Shown piece by piece: positions 34,581 to 43,808 of a stretch of 64,000 bases of DNA; position 1 is the stretch's first letter, and each line of letters begins with the position of its first letter. Made by a program: the position numbers and the translations under genes. The notes under the pieces are model-generated. The model saw only the letters and a list, made by a program, of their open reading frames with translations, had not been told where the DNA came from and did not search any database. The DNA lies in contig JACKCR010000002.1 in assembly GCA_020633975.1 (NCBI GenBank), positions 1,798,001 to 1,862,000 on the forward strand, in the 5' to 3' direction. This DNA comes from Candidatus Eiseniibacteriota bacterium. Lineage in GTDB: Bacteria; Eisenbacteria; RBG-16-71-46; CAIMUX01.

Positions 34581-37340
34581 ATGCACGTAGCACGATCCTG
34601 CCCCCGTCGGCAGTACCGTGTGCCTGTGTGGATCGCCTCTTCCTCCGTACTGGCTCTCGTACTCGCCTTCGTCCACGTTTCAATGTCCTCTGGCCAGACC
34701 GACGAAGGTTCCGGCCCGACTTCGCGTGTCGCGACCGATCCTTGGTGGGACGTGGCCTGGCCGAACCGAACGTCCCTCCTCCTGTCGCCCGAGTCGGGTC
34801 CGCTCGTGGACGTACCCGTCCGACTGGACCTCGATGCATCGATCGTGGACTGGAGCCAAGGAGGGGGCGATCTCCGGTTCGTCCTGGTCGATCCGGAGAC
34901 GAACGAGCTTCGGCTACTCGATCACTGGCTCTACACGGACCGGGTCACCGACGGGGCATGGTTCGCGTGCTGCGCCTTCAACGACTTCGAGCAGTACCAC
35001 ACGCCCGCCGCGACCTATTACACCTGCCTCCGTCCCAACGCGATCCACTTCCAGCAGAGCCACGACCGAACGTACTTCGTCTACGGCGAGTTCAGCCGTG
35101 ATCCGGCCATCCGTTACTACGACCACACGACGAAGGAACTCTCCGACGCACGCATTCCGGGCCGAACGCAGATTCCACAAGATGCGCACGGCAACCCGTC
35201 CCTCCTCATCGACGAAACCGGGCTGCTCTATGTGTTCTATGGGTGCCACGGGCACTCCATCCAGATGCGGCGCTCCCTCGCGCCGGAGTCGATCGAAGAG
35301 TGGTCGACGCAGCGGTCCATCCGGGTCGAGGCGTCCTACCCACAGCCCTACATGCTCGAACCCGGCAAGATCCTCGTCTCGTTCCGAAGGTCGGGAGAAC
35401 GTGGAGCGAGTCCCTGGTCGTACGTGACGTCCACCGATCGTGGCGAAACCTGGACGTCCGCGCGGGACATCGTCCAGGAGCCGGACACGGCGATCTACGG
35501 ATTGACCGCCTTGGGACGCGCGTCGTCGGATGACGGTTCGCATCACGCCGCCGACGCCTCGCGCTCGTTCCACCTCGCACTCACGCCGTTCCACAACGCG
35601 ACCCGGCTCTACACGAACGTCTACTACACCCGTTCCGATGACGGCCTCACGACGTTCCTCACCCGAGACGCGGCGTCACCGCCGCCCTTAGGTCTCGGGA
35701 ACCTCGAGACGGTGTTCGAGAGCCACGAACTCTCGAGTCACGTGAACGACCTGATCCTCGACGACGAGGACCGACCCTACATCCTCTTCAATGTCGGTCC
35801 ATGGAACCAATCCGGAGCGCCAGGGCCCGGGGACTGGCGGTTCGCACGACGCGATGCGGGCGGTTGGAGCGTGTCCCAGGTAGCGCCGTGCGACCACTTG
35901 TTCGACCGCGGCTGCCTCACGCTGACGGAAGACGGCACGTTCCACGCCTACCTGCCTGTTTCCTTCGATGACACCGACGGCGGAGAGATGCACGAGTACG
36001 TCAGCTCGGACCGAGGGGAAACCTGGCTCCTGGCCGAGGAGATCACGAAGAACTCCGCGCTCTCGCACAACTACGCTGTGCACGTGGAGAACGCGAACCC
36101 GGAGCTCCGCGTCCTCTGGAGCTACGGAAGTACGGAGAGCGTGGGCGACGAGGTCTCGGATCTGACGTCCGAAGTCATCCTCTACGGCGACGACGGTAGG
36201 CTCGGCAGTTTGGAAGGCAGTGGCAGAGCCCACGCGTTCGTGCGGGTCCCAACCCTCCGCGAACCAAGTCAACTCCAGGTCTACTACGGCAACCTCGAGG
36301 CGAAAGACGTCGGATCGATGGAGCGAACGCTCTCTCTCGCCTACCCGAACCGGCCCGACGGGACTCCCGACGCGAGCCTTCTCCTCGACTACCGGATGGA
36401 AGGTCCGACGCCGGGAGTGCACGACAGTTCGCCGTACGGGAACGACGCACAGTTCGTGAATGGAGAAGGGACCTTCCACCTCGACGGTAGCTACTTCGGC
36501 CGGCGCTACGACGTTGCCGCGCCCGGAACGGCCCTCGAGTTGTCGCCGACGACCTACGCCGAGATTCCCGCGGTGAGAGGTCCGGAGGAGCTCTCGGGAC
36601 TCACGGTGGAGGTCTGGTTCAAAGTCCGCTCCGCGTTCTCGAGCAACGCTCTCGTTCGTCTCGGTGGAGACGCGCCGCTCGTGCAACTCCAGGTCTACTT
36701 CGGTCGCCCGGCGTTCACGGTGCGTACGGCCGACAGCCGCGGCGGCGTGTTCGATGGGCCCCACATCGTCCCGAACAAGTGGCAGCATCTCGCGGCGACC
36801 TACGACGGAGCAAAGCTCGAGGTCTACCTGAACGGAATCAAGAGCAGCACCGTGGTCGAGCAGTCGGGGTCGCTTCCATGGGCCGGACAACCCCTTTCGT
36901 TGGGGTGGTCACCGCCCGCCTTCTTGAACGGGAGGACCGATGACGTTCGGGTGTACTCCCGTGCCCTCCCCGCCTCCGAGATCCTCGCCCACTACGAGAA
37001 GTCTGCCGATGTTCGGATCCATGTGGATGCCGGGCCACCGTCCTCCGCGCCACTGGGGGCACCGATCAGCTCGATCGACGCGACCCCCAATCCGTTCCGC
37101 GCCGGGACCCGGATCGACTTCACGCTCGACGAACCCGCAGTCGCAGACGTCCACGTCTACGACGTCGGCGGCCGTCGAGTCCGGACACTGGCGCAGGCCG
37201 CCGAGTTCTCGGCCGGAACCCACGACGTCTGGTGGGACGGTGTGACGGACAAGGGGCTCACGGCGCCGGCCGGCGTGTACTTCGTCCGGTTCGAGTCCGG
37301 AGGACGCGTTGCGGAAGGCCACGTTGTCAGGATCAGGTGA
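34581..37340 (+). CDS. exported BNR_4/LamG-like protein with sorting tail
   Basis: A 919-residue exported protein. I start at ATG 34581, which gives a standard signal peptide (VPVWIASSSVLALVLAFVHVS); ATG 34503 is also possible, and neither has a clear ribosome site. The N-terminal part (SLLLSPESGP, LDLDASIVDW) resembles a binding module. Residues about 110-560 look like a BNR_4-type propeller (YYDHTTKELSDARIP, RMRRSLAPESIEEW, SSDRGETWLLAEE), a fold seen in some polysaccharide lyases. A LamG-like sheet follows (about 640-800: LLLDYRMEG, TVEVWFKVRS). The tail is the sorting module (NPFRAGTRIDFTL, VYDVGGRRVRTLAQ, PAGVYFVRF). A polysaccharide substrate is only a guess. Confidence 0.8.
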   Translation: MHVARSCPRRQYRVPVWIASSSVLALVLAFVHVSMSSGQTDEGSGPTSRVATDPWWDVAWPNRTSLLLSPESGPLVDVPVRLDLDASIVDWSQGGGDLRFVLVDPETNELRLLDHWLYTDRVTDGAWFACCAFNDFEQYHTPAATYYTCLRPNAIHFQQSHDRTYFVYGEFSRDPAIRYYDHTTKELSDARIPGRTQIPQDAHGNPSLLIDETGLLYVFYGCHGHSIQMRRSLAPESIEEWSTQRSIRVEASYPQPYMLEPGKILVSFRRSGERGASPWSYVTSTDRGETWTSARDIVQEPDTAIYGLTALGRASSDDGSHHAADASRSFHLALTPFHNATRLYTNVYYTRSDDGLTTFLTRDAASPPPLGLGNLETVFESHELSSHVNDLILDDEDRPYILFNVGPWNQSGAPGPGDWRFARRDAGGWSVSQVAPCDHLFDRGCLTLTEDGTFHAYLPVSFDDTDGGEMHEYVSSDRGETWLLAEEITKNSALSHNYAVHVENANPELRVLWSYGSTESVGDEVSDLTSEVILYGDDGRLGSLEGSGRAHAFVRVPTLREPSQLQVYYGNLEAKDVGSMERTLSLAYPNRPDGTPDASLLLDYRMEGPTPGVHDSSPYGNDAQFVNGEGTFHLDGSYFGRRYDVAAPGTALELSPTTYAEIPAVRGPEELSGLTVEVWFKVRSAFSSNALVRLGGDAPLVQLQVYFGRPAFTVRTADSRGGVFDGPHIVPNKWQHLAATYDGAKLEVYLNGIKSSTVVEQSGSLPWAGQPLSLGWSPPAFLNGRTDDVRVYSRALPASEILAHYEKSADVRIHVDAGPPSSAPLGAPISSIDATPNPFRAGTRIDFTLDEPAVADVHVYDVGGRRVRTLAQAAEFSAGTHDVWWDGVTDKGLTAPAGVYFVRFESGGRVAEGHVVRIR

Positions 37341-37665
37341 CGAGACGATGTCCGCTCCGGCCCGGCCATCGCCGAGGTGACCGGCACCCGATCCGGCACC
37401 CGCTCCACCCCCCTCTCCCGTACTTTCCCCGCCTCGCCGTCGCCTACCCTGCCCAAAAACCAACCAACCGGGCCCACATTAGAGATTTAGAGAAAAATCA
37501 CTGGTTTGAGGAAGTTCGAGCTGCTGAACTGCGCCAAACACGAAATTGCTTCCCAAAGTGAACAACTGTCCGGTTGATCCGTGGGGCGCAGACGGGGCGC
37601 ATCACGGGTCGCGGCGGGTCAGGGAGGACTCCGGTTCGCGGCTCGAGAAGGAATCCAGCACAACG
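37341..37665. other. intergenic region with an AT-rich island
   Basis: 325 bases with no gene. Bases 37454-37560 are clearly AT-richer than the genome (runs of A, TTAGAGATTTAGAG direct repeat, a small inverted repeat AGTTC/GAACT at 37513-37530) and probably hold the promoter of the next gene. Confidence 0.55.
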
Positions 37666-39447
37666 ATGACCACCGGCACCATTTGGCTCAGCACCCTCGC
37701 GACGATCTTGATTACGTCCTCGGTCCAGGCCACCGACCCAACCGCCGTCCAGGCCTTCTTCACCCGGAACACGTCGGACTGGACCTATGAGGAGGGCCTG
37801 GGGCACTTCGAAGGAGATCCCGACCTCCCCTGGCAGGTCCGAGTGCTCACGGATCAAGTCGTCTTCGAGAACGGGCTCTTCTACGCGATCTTCGAAGGAA
37901 TGGGAGAGACGAGCAGCTCGGACGAGGGCCAACGGCGACTGAGCATCGCGACCAGTCCCGACGGACTCACGAACTGGACGCAGCACATCGACGAAACCCT
38001 GATCGAGTTCGAGGGAGATCGCCAGGGCGACGACTTTGGCGCGATGTCGCCTGCGCTCGGCATCCACCCCGATGGATCTCTGGCGAAGTACGACGGAGAG
38101 TGGATCCTCCTCTTCTCGAACTACGACGGCATCAACTCCGAGGTTCAGTGGACCACATCGAGTGACGGCATTCACTGGACCGATCGTGGCTCGACCGGGC
38201 TCTACCGGGGACCGTCTGGTTCCGGCGACCGTGGAGAGATCTGGCCGACGACGCTGATCCGCGACGACGACGGGACTTGGTACCTCTTCTATCACGGCGG
38301 CGGTGACCAAGCCCGCACCATCGGCGTGGCCACGGGAACCAACCCCAAGGACCTGACTCCCTACAACGGAAACGAGGCGATCCTCGAGCCCACGGAGAGT
38401 TGGGAAGACGGTTCGGTGCATCAGGCACAGGTCATCAAGGACCAGACAGGCTGGCTCATGGTCTACACCAACACGGAGAAAGAGCACCTCGGATCGGCGC
38501 GGTCGGACAACCTCGTCGACTGGCAGAAGGAAGGGATCTTCCACTCCGAGATGTTCAAGAACTTCGGTTGCCTCACCGCGGTCGACAACGGCGACGGGAG
38601 CGTGACGTGGCGCAACTACGGTCGCAATGAGTACGACGCCGGAGGCCCAGGCCTCCTCGTCGCAACCGTTCCCAAGGCCGGTGAGGAACAGCCGAGTGAC
38701 TTCCCCATCTCGAATCTCGTCGTGGCTAGCGGCGAAACCTACCGCGTGACATCGATGGGCATCGGGCGTCCGGTGTACACGGACCGCTCCTACACCTACC
38801 TCGAAGCTCCAGGCCACTTCGGCGAACGCCCGGTCATTCAGACGGCCAATGACGACAAGCGCTCCGACGCCTACGACTCGGACTTTCTGAGCTTCACCTT
38901 GGAGGAAGCCGCGTACGTCTACGTGATGTACTCCCCGATCAATGCGACCCTCCACCAGCGATGGCTACGTCCCGCTCGGGGCTGGTCGTCCATCCCCGAC
39001 CTCGTCGATACGACCACACCACCAGAAGAGCAGAGCGGACGGGATGTTCGACGGAAGTTCTTCGCCGAACCCGGCCGGGTCGAGCTCGGCGGCAACGGCG
39101 GCTCCTCCGGGTCCAACATGTACTCGGTTCTGGTCCTCCCGCTCTCCTCGAACGAGTCGCCGAACGTCGACGTTCCCGAAGAGGTCGTCATCCCGCGGAA
39201 CTCCAAGAGCGAGTGGACTCTCCACTACTCGGACCCGGATGGACCCGGTCCGTATACGGTGACTTCACCTAGGTTCCCCGAGCACGGGATGATCCTGATC
39301 GTGGGCGCCGACTTCGAGGAACAGGATGGCTACTTCAAGATCAGGTACGTCCCAGAGCGGGACTTCACCGGCACCGACGAGTTCGAGGTGAACCTCTCCG
39401 ATTCCATCGAGCAGACGAACCGGACATTTCGAATCACGGTGCAGTGA
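37666..39447 (+). CDS. exported GH43/GH32-like five-bladed propeller protein
   Basis: A 593-residue exported protein. ATG 37666 opens a signal peptide ending SVQA; the ribosome site is weak. Residues about 45-330 repeat propeller blades seen in glycosidase families 43/32/130 (FENGLFYAIFEGMG, YDGEWILLFSNYDG, DDGTWYLFYHGGG, TGWLMVYTNTEKEHLG). A separate domain follows (about 345-490) with RRKFFAEPGRVELGGNG. The last 90 residues form an Ig/cadherin-like sheet (HYSDPDGPGPYTV, TGTDEFEVNLSDS). The catalytic carboxylates are not assigned, so hydrolase activity is uncertain. There is no sorting tail. Confidence 0.75.
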   Translation: MTTGTIWLSTLATILITSSVQATDPTAVQAFFTRNTSDWTYEEGLGHFEGDPDLPWQVRVLTDQVVFENGLFYAIFEGMGETSSSDEGQRRLSIATSPDGLTNWTQHIDETLIEFEGDRQGDDFGAMSPALGIHPDGSLAKYDGEWILLFSNYDGINSEVQWTTSSDGIHWTDRGSTGLYRGPSGSGDRGEIWPTTLIRDDDGTWYLFYHGGGDQARTIGVATGTNPKDLTPYNGNEAILEPTESWEDGSVHQAQVIKDQTGWLMVYTNTEKEHLGSARSDNLVDWQKEGIFHSEMFKNFGCLTAVDNGDGSVTWRNYGRNEYDAGGPGLLVATVPKAGEEQPSDFPISNLVVASGETYRVTSMGIGRPVYTDRSYTYLEAPGHFGERPVIQTANDDKRSDAYDSDFLSFTLEEAAYVYVMYSPINATLHQRWLRPARGWSSIPDLVDTTTPPEEQSGRDVRRKFFAEPGRVELGGNGGSSGSNMYSVLVLPLSSNESPNVDVPEEVVIPRNSKSEWTLHYSDPDGPGPYTVTSPRFPEHGMILIVGADFEEQDGYFKIRYVPERDFTGTDEFEVNLSDSIEQTNRTFRITVQ

Positions 39448-39570
39448 GCCTGATCTGCTCCACGGCCTCCTCGATCGACAAGAACCGAAGTCTCGCCGTG
39501 TCCAGATCACGACGCTAGGTGTGCCAAGGTCACGGAGCGAGTTTGCACTCCGCCTCCGGTGGTCTCGTTC

Positions 39571-41289
39571 CTACGTCCGTTTCCAGTCGAACTCTGCGCG
39601 CGCGGGCTTGCCGTAGAGTGTGAGTGCGCCCTTCTCTCCCGTCGAGTTCGGCCGCGTGAAGATCCAGTTCTGCCATGCGGAGAGTCGACCGAAGATCTTG
39701 GTCGCCATCGTCTCGGGGCCGGGGCAGCGGAGGTTCGCTTCCATTCCGGTGAGCGCGTCGGGCGAGAGCGAGACCCGCTCTTCGATCGCGATCCGGATCT
39801 CGTCCTCCCAGTCGATGTCGTCCGGGATGAACGTGACGAGACCGGCCTCCTCCGCACCTTCGGGATCGAACGATTCGCCGACCTGGCCGCGTAGCTCTTC
39901 CGCCCTCTCGGGGTCGCCGAAGAAGCGCGTCTCGAGACGCGTGAGACCCTGCCAGGTGAGGAAGCCGCGGAACGCACCGCTCTCGCCGTCTCCGGCGGAC
40001 GCGCCCTCAGCCGAAGCGCCTTCGGCCGACGCACCCTCGGACGCGAAGTTCATCGCGCTCAGTGCGATCGCGACCGGCTGGTCGGGATCGTCGAGCATGT
40101 AGCTCCGATCCGCAGCGAGTGCGAGTTCCAGCAGGCTGCCCGCGAAACACGAACCCGGCTCGATGACCGCGAAGAGCGACCGTGCCGTGATGTCGTAGCG
40201 ACGAAGCACGCGTCCCATGTGGAAGACGACCTCACGCACGAAGAAGTCCTCGTCCCTTGCGGCGAGGAGCGCGCCGTCGATCGCACGAACCCGGTCCGCG
40301 TCGCCTTCCGTCTTGACGAGGAGGAGGCCCACCTCGGGGAAGTTGAAGCGGAGGTGGAGCAGGGCATCGTCGAGCTCACGGAACGCTCGCCAGGCCCAGA
40401 GGTCTTTACCCTTCGCACGCATTCCCGACGCATCGAGCGGCTCGCCATCGGGCGGACCTTGCATGACGAGCGTGGCAACGCGCTGTTCGTGGTCGATCTC
40501 GACCCGAACGTACCGGTGCTCGATCGCGTCGTCCGTGTAGTTCCCACCGAGCGGCTCGATCGCCATCGGCGCGCCGGAATCGTTACGCGACGCCTCGGCC
40601 GCGAGAGACTCCACCGCGCTCTTGACCGACGCGTCGAACTTGCTGCGCGGATGCACCTCGTCGACCAGGTTCCACTTCGCGGCGCGATCTCCACGGATCC
40701 CTTCCGCCACGGTGGAGAAGACGTCGGCGAGATCCCGCCGCACCTTCCGCTTGTCGACCACGCGGGTGAGTCCGCCCGTGCCCGGGAGCACACCGAGAAG
40801 CGGTGTCTCCGGAAGGGAAACCGCGGCATTGCCGTCGTCGACGAGGAAGATCTTCTCGCACGCGAGAGCGAGCTCGTAGCCGCCCCCCGCGCAGATGCCG
40901 TTGACGGCGCAGAGCGTCCGCACTCCGAGCTCGTCGACCAGCTCCTCGAGGTAGAGCCGGGTCTCGTTCGTGTACTTGCAGAAGTTGACCTTGAAACCGT
41001 GGGACGAGCTCCCGAGCATGAAGATGTTGGCGCCGGAGCAGAAGATCCGGTCCTTCGCACTCTCGACGAGAAGTGCCTTCACTTCCGGATGCTCGAAGCG
41101 GATCCGCTGGATCGCGTCGGCCAACTCGATATCGACGCCCAGGTCGTAAGAGTTGAGCTTCAGCACGTAGCCCGGATGGAGGGGCTGGTCCTCCTGGACG
41201 TTCATCCGGAGGGTCGCAACGCTCCCCTCGAAGGAGAGCTGCCAGTGCTTGTATCGGGACGGTTCGGTTTCGAAGAGTATGCGTTCCAT
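39571..41289 (-). CDS. boxC: 2,3-epoxybenzoyl-CoA dihydrolase
   Basis: Opens the ring of epoxybenzoyl-CoA after BoxA/BoxB. Two crotonase-like halves are visible: the first includes FCSGANIFML and NGICAGGGYELALAC (oxyanion-hole region), the second PGSCFAGSLLELALAAD. At 572 residues it is slightly longer than typical because of an insertion of GASAE pentapeptides before FRGFLTWQGLTRLETRF. ATG 41289 fits the BoxC N-terminus. With boxB on the same strand and no boxA, the pathway is partly represented here. The product is expected to enter beta-oxidation-like steps, for which fad genes lie at 60-64 kb. Confidence 0.93.
   Translation of the reverse strand: MERILFETEPSRYKHWQLSFEGSVATLRMNVQEDQPLHPGYVLKLNSYDLGVDIELADAIQRIRFEHPEVKALLVESAKDRIFCSGANIFMLGSSSHGFKVNFCKYTNETRLYLEELVDELGVRTLCAVNGICAGGGYELALACEKIFLVDDGNAAVSLPETPLLGVLPGTGGLTRVVDKRKVRRDLADVFSTVAEGIRGDRAAKWNLVDEVHPRSKFDASVKSAVESLAAEASRNDSGAPMAIEPLGGNYTDDAIEHRYVRVEIDHEQRVATLVMQGPPDGEPLDASGMRAKGKDLWAWRAFRELDDALLHLRFNFPEVGLLLVKTEGDADRVRAIDGALLAARDEDFFVREVVFHMGRVLRRYDITARSLFAVIEPGSCFAGSLLELALAADRSYMLDDPDQPVAIALSAMNFASEGASAEGASAEGASAGDGESGAFRGFLTWQGLTRLETRFFGDPERAEELRGQVGESFDPEGAEEAGLVTFIPDDIDWEDEIRIAIEERVSLSPDALTGMEANLRCPGPETMATKIFGRLSAWQNWIFTRPNSTGEKGALTLYGKPARAEFDWKRT
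39980..40050 (-). repeat. 15-bp tandem repeat inside boxC
   Basis: Three copies of a GCGCC(T/C)TC(G/A)GCCGA(A/C)-type unit encode repeated Gly-Ala-Ser-Ala-Glu. It is in frame and absent from usual BoxC proteins. Confidence 0.75.
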
Positions 41290-41450
41290 TCGGTGGATTC
41301 TGCCGGGAATCGGAGTTCGTTTCACCCGCGAAATTCCCATCTCCCCGGCGCGAGGGCGGGACGCTACGCTCCTCCCGGCCGAGGACCGATGGGGACACCG
41401 TCCGGCTCGGTCCCAGCCCATGGACTGCGTTTCGATTAGGAGACTTCCTC

Positions 41451-42512
41451 GTGACCGGCATCTCGTTCGATCCAGACGCGCCAGGAACCGGCGACGGCAT
41501 CTTCGGGCTCCCCTACACCGCCGAGGAGGCCGAGGTCGTCCTTCTCACGATTCCTTGGGAAGCCACCGTATCCTACGGATCGGGCGCCCATCGCGGGCCG
41601 GAGGCGATCCGGGCTGCGAGTCAGCAGGTCGACCTCTTCGACCTCGAGAACGGGCGGTTCTACGAGCGCGGCATCCACCTCCTTCCCTCTCCTCCCGAAG
41701 TCGAGAGCGCCAGCGAAGAGGCGCGCAAGCTCGTCCGGAAGATCCTCCGGGACACGGACGGAGCGGGCATCCCGGACGAGGCAGCGGCCTCGGAACCGGG
41801 CACGAAGCTCACCGAACGTCTGGCCCGTGTGAACGAGCTCGGAGCCTGGCTCAACGACTACGTTGCTCGCGAGTGCGACCTGTGGAGATCGCGAGGAAAG
41901 CTCGTCGGCCTGGTTGGCGGGGACCATTCGTCGCCCTTTGGTGCGATGCAGAGCGCGGCACGGAACCACGGCGAGTTCGGCATCCTCCAGATCGACGCGC
42001 ACGCGGACCTCCGCCCGTCGTACATGGGGTTCGAGTGGTCCCATGCCTCCATCTTCCACAACGTGCTCGGCCGGATTCCGGAGGCGACGAAGCTCGTCCA
42101 AGTCGGCATCCGCGACCTCGGCAACAACGAAGTCGCTCAGATCGAGAGCGCGCCGGACCGGATCCGGACCTTCTTCGACCTGGAGATCCAGAATCGACTC
42201 GCGGACGGCGTCACCTGGACCGACATCCGAAAGGCGATCGTGGACGTGCTCCCCGAACAGGTCTACGTCTCGTTCGACATCGATGGACTCGATCCGTCAC
42301 TCTGCCCGAACACCGGGACTCCCGTTCCGGGCGGACTCACGTTCCATCAAGCGTCGAGCCTCATTGCAGAGGTGACGAGTTCGGGCAGACGGATCATCGG
42401 CTTCGACCTCTGCGAGGTCGCGCCCGCACCGGGTGGCGACTCGGAGTGGGACGCGAACGTCGGCGCGCGCATCCTCTACAAGATGATCGGGCACGCGCTC
42501 CGGAACCGCTGA
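41451..42512 (+). CDS. ureohydrolase (agmatinase/arginase family)
   Basis: Binuclear manganese ureohydrolase, 353 residues. The metal-ligand motifs are complete: GGDHSS, DAHADLR and SFDIDGLDPS. A GSGAHRGPEAIR segment near the N-terminus matches agmatinases. The 60-residue insertion around residues 80-140 (PPEVESASEEARKL onward) is longer than in SpeB. Substrate could be agmatine, arginine or a guanidino acid. GTG 41451 follows AGGAGA. A TACGCT box lies at 41365-41370. Divergent from boxC. Confidence 0.85.
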   Translation: MTGISFDPDAPGTGDGIFGLPYTAEEAEVVLLTIPWEATVSYGSGAHRGPEAIRAASQQVDLFDLENGRFYERGIHLLPSPPEVESASEEARKLVRKILRDTDGAGIPDEAAASEPGTKLTERLARVNELGAWLNDYVARECDLWRSRGKLVGLVGGDHSSPFGAMQSAARNHGEFGILQIDAHADLRPSYMGFEWSHASIFHNVLGRIPEATKLVQVGIRDLGNNEVAQIESAPDRIRTFFDLEIQNRLADGVTWTDIRKAIVDVLPEQVYVSFDIDGLDPSLCPNTGTPVPGGLTFHQASSLIAEVTSSGRRIIGFDLCEVAPAPGGDSEWDANVGARILYKMIGHALRNR

Positions 42513-42557
42513 TCGGTCAAAGCCGCACGGCTGCCTGCGAGCTGGTCGCTCAGCGCC

Positions 42558-43808
42558 CTACTTGCGGATCGCACCCGAAGCGACGCAGGGAATCACGTGC
42601 CGCTCCGCGCGGGCGAGTGCGTCCCAGACCAGATCTTCCATCGGTCCTAGCGCCTCTTCTGCGCGGCGCACGTCATCCGGACGGACATGCGTCTCCGGGT
42701 TCTGCGGCATGAGGAAAGCGCAGCAGTCTTCGTACGGCTGCGTCGAAATGTCGTAGGTGCCGATCTTGCGCGCCATCCGGATGATCTCCTCCTTCCCCGT
42801 CGCGACGAGCGGGCGGAGGATCGGAATCGTCGCCGCTTCCTCGATCACGGAGAGGTTCTCGACCGTCTGGCTCGCTACCTGACCGATCGAGTCCCCCGTC
42901 ACGAGCGCGCGGGCACCGACCTTCGCGGCGACCTTCTCGGCCAGCCGAACCATCCAACGCCGGTAGAGAACCACTCGGATCGAACTCTGCGCTTCCACCG
43001 CGATCTTTCGTTGGATCTCGGCGAGCGGCACCAGATAGAGCTCGGACTTCGGCTGGTAGGGCGCGAGCTGATGGACCAAGTCGAGGGTGAGATCCACGGA
43101 CGCTCTCTGCGTGTACGGCATGCTGTGGAAATGAACGTAGATCACGCGACAACCGCGCGCGAGGATCCGATACGACGCGACCGGACTGTCGATTCCCGAA
43201 CTGAGGAGCGAGACGACCCGCGCCGACGCCCCGACCGGAAGCCCACGTTGTCCTTCCTCGCGGTTTCCGTAGAGGAGGATGCTGTCCGGGAGAACCTCCA
43301 CGCCCACGTTGAGGTCCGGGTTCCGGATGTCGACGCCGAGCCCCGTCCGCCCCTGGATCGCCGCACCCAAACGGCGGTTGATCTCAGGAGACGGGATCGG
43401 AAAGGACTTGTCGCCTCGTCTCGTGTCGACCGCGAACGTCCGGATGACCGAGCCACCGCCCGCACCGGGCTCCCGCGCCTGCTCTCCCAGTGCGCGCTCG
43501 ACGAGCTCGCAAGCCTCTCGTTCCAGACGATCGAGTGGGCGACCCGGGATCCGCGTCGCGAACGAGAACGTCGCGATCCCCATCACCGCACCGAGCCGCG
43601 ACCTCAGCTCACGCTGGAGATCGTCGTCGAGAGGTGCGGCGAACTCGAGGAAGATCCTCGCGTGACGGCTCTGGATGCTGGCGACTTCGAGCCCCACCAG
43701 GGCGCGACGTAGGTTCCGTCTCAGCACGCCGACGAAGAAACTCCGGTTCTTCCCCTTCGTCCCGAGTTCCGCGTAGTGGATGACGACGACGCCCCGCGAC
43801 GCGGTCAC
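42558..43808 (-). CDS. thiI: tRNA 4-thiouridine synthase ThiI
   Basis: Transfers sulfur to tRNA uridine 8 and, in many bacteria, to thiamine synthesis. The protein (416 residues) has the ThiI N-terminus HYAELGTKGKNR, a THUMP domain (about 60-170) and an ATP PP-loop, LLSSGIDSPVASY. There is no C-terminal rhodanese domain, so a separate sulfurtransferase must supply sulfur. CCAFLMPQNPETH near the end keeps a Cys pair. GTG 43808 overlaps the malQ stop by three bases (GTGA), so the genes are translationally coupled. I did not see other thiamine genes. Confidence 0.92.
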   Translation of the reverse strand: MTASRGVVVIHYAELGTKGKNRSFFVGVLRRNLRRALVGLEVASIQSRHARIFLEFAAPLDDDLQRELRSRLGAVMGIATFSFATRIPGRPLDRLEREACELVERALGEQAREPGAGGGSVIRTFAVDTRRGDKSFPIPSPEINRRLGAAIQGRTGLGVDIRNPDLNVGVEVLPDSILLYGNREEGQRGLPVGASARVVSLLSSGIDSPVASYRILARGCRVIYVHFHSMPYTQRASVDLTLDLVHQLAPYQPKSELYLVPLAEIQRKIAVEAQSSIRVVLYRRWMVRLAEKVAAKVGARALVTGDSIGQVASQTVENLSVIEEAATIPILRPLVATGKEEIIRMARKIGTYDISTQPYEDCCAFLMPQNPETHVRPDDVRRAEEALGPMEDLVWDALARAERHVIPCVASGAIRK

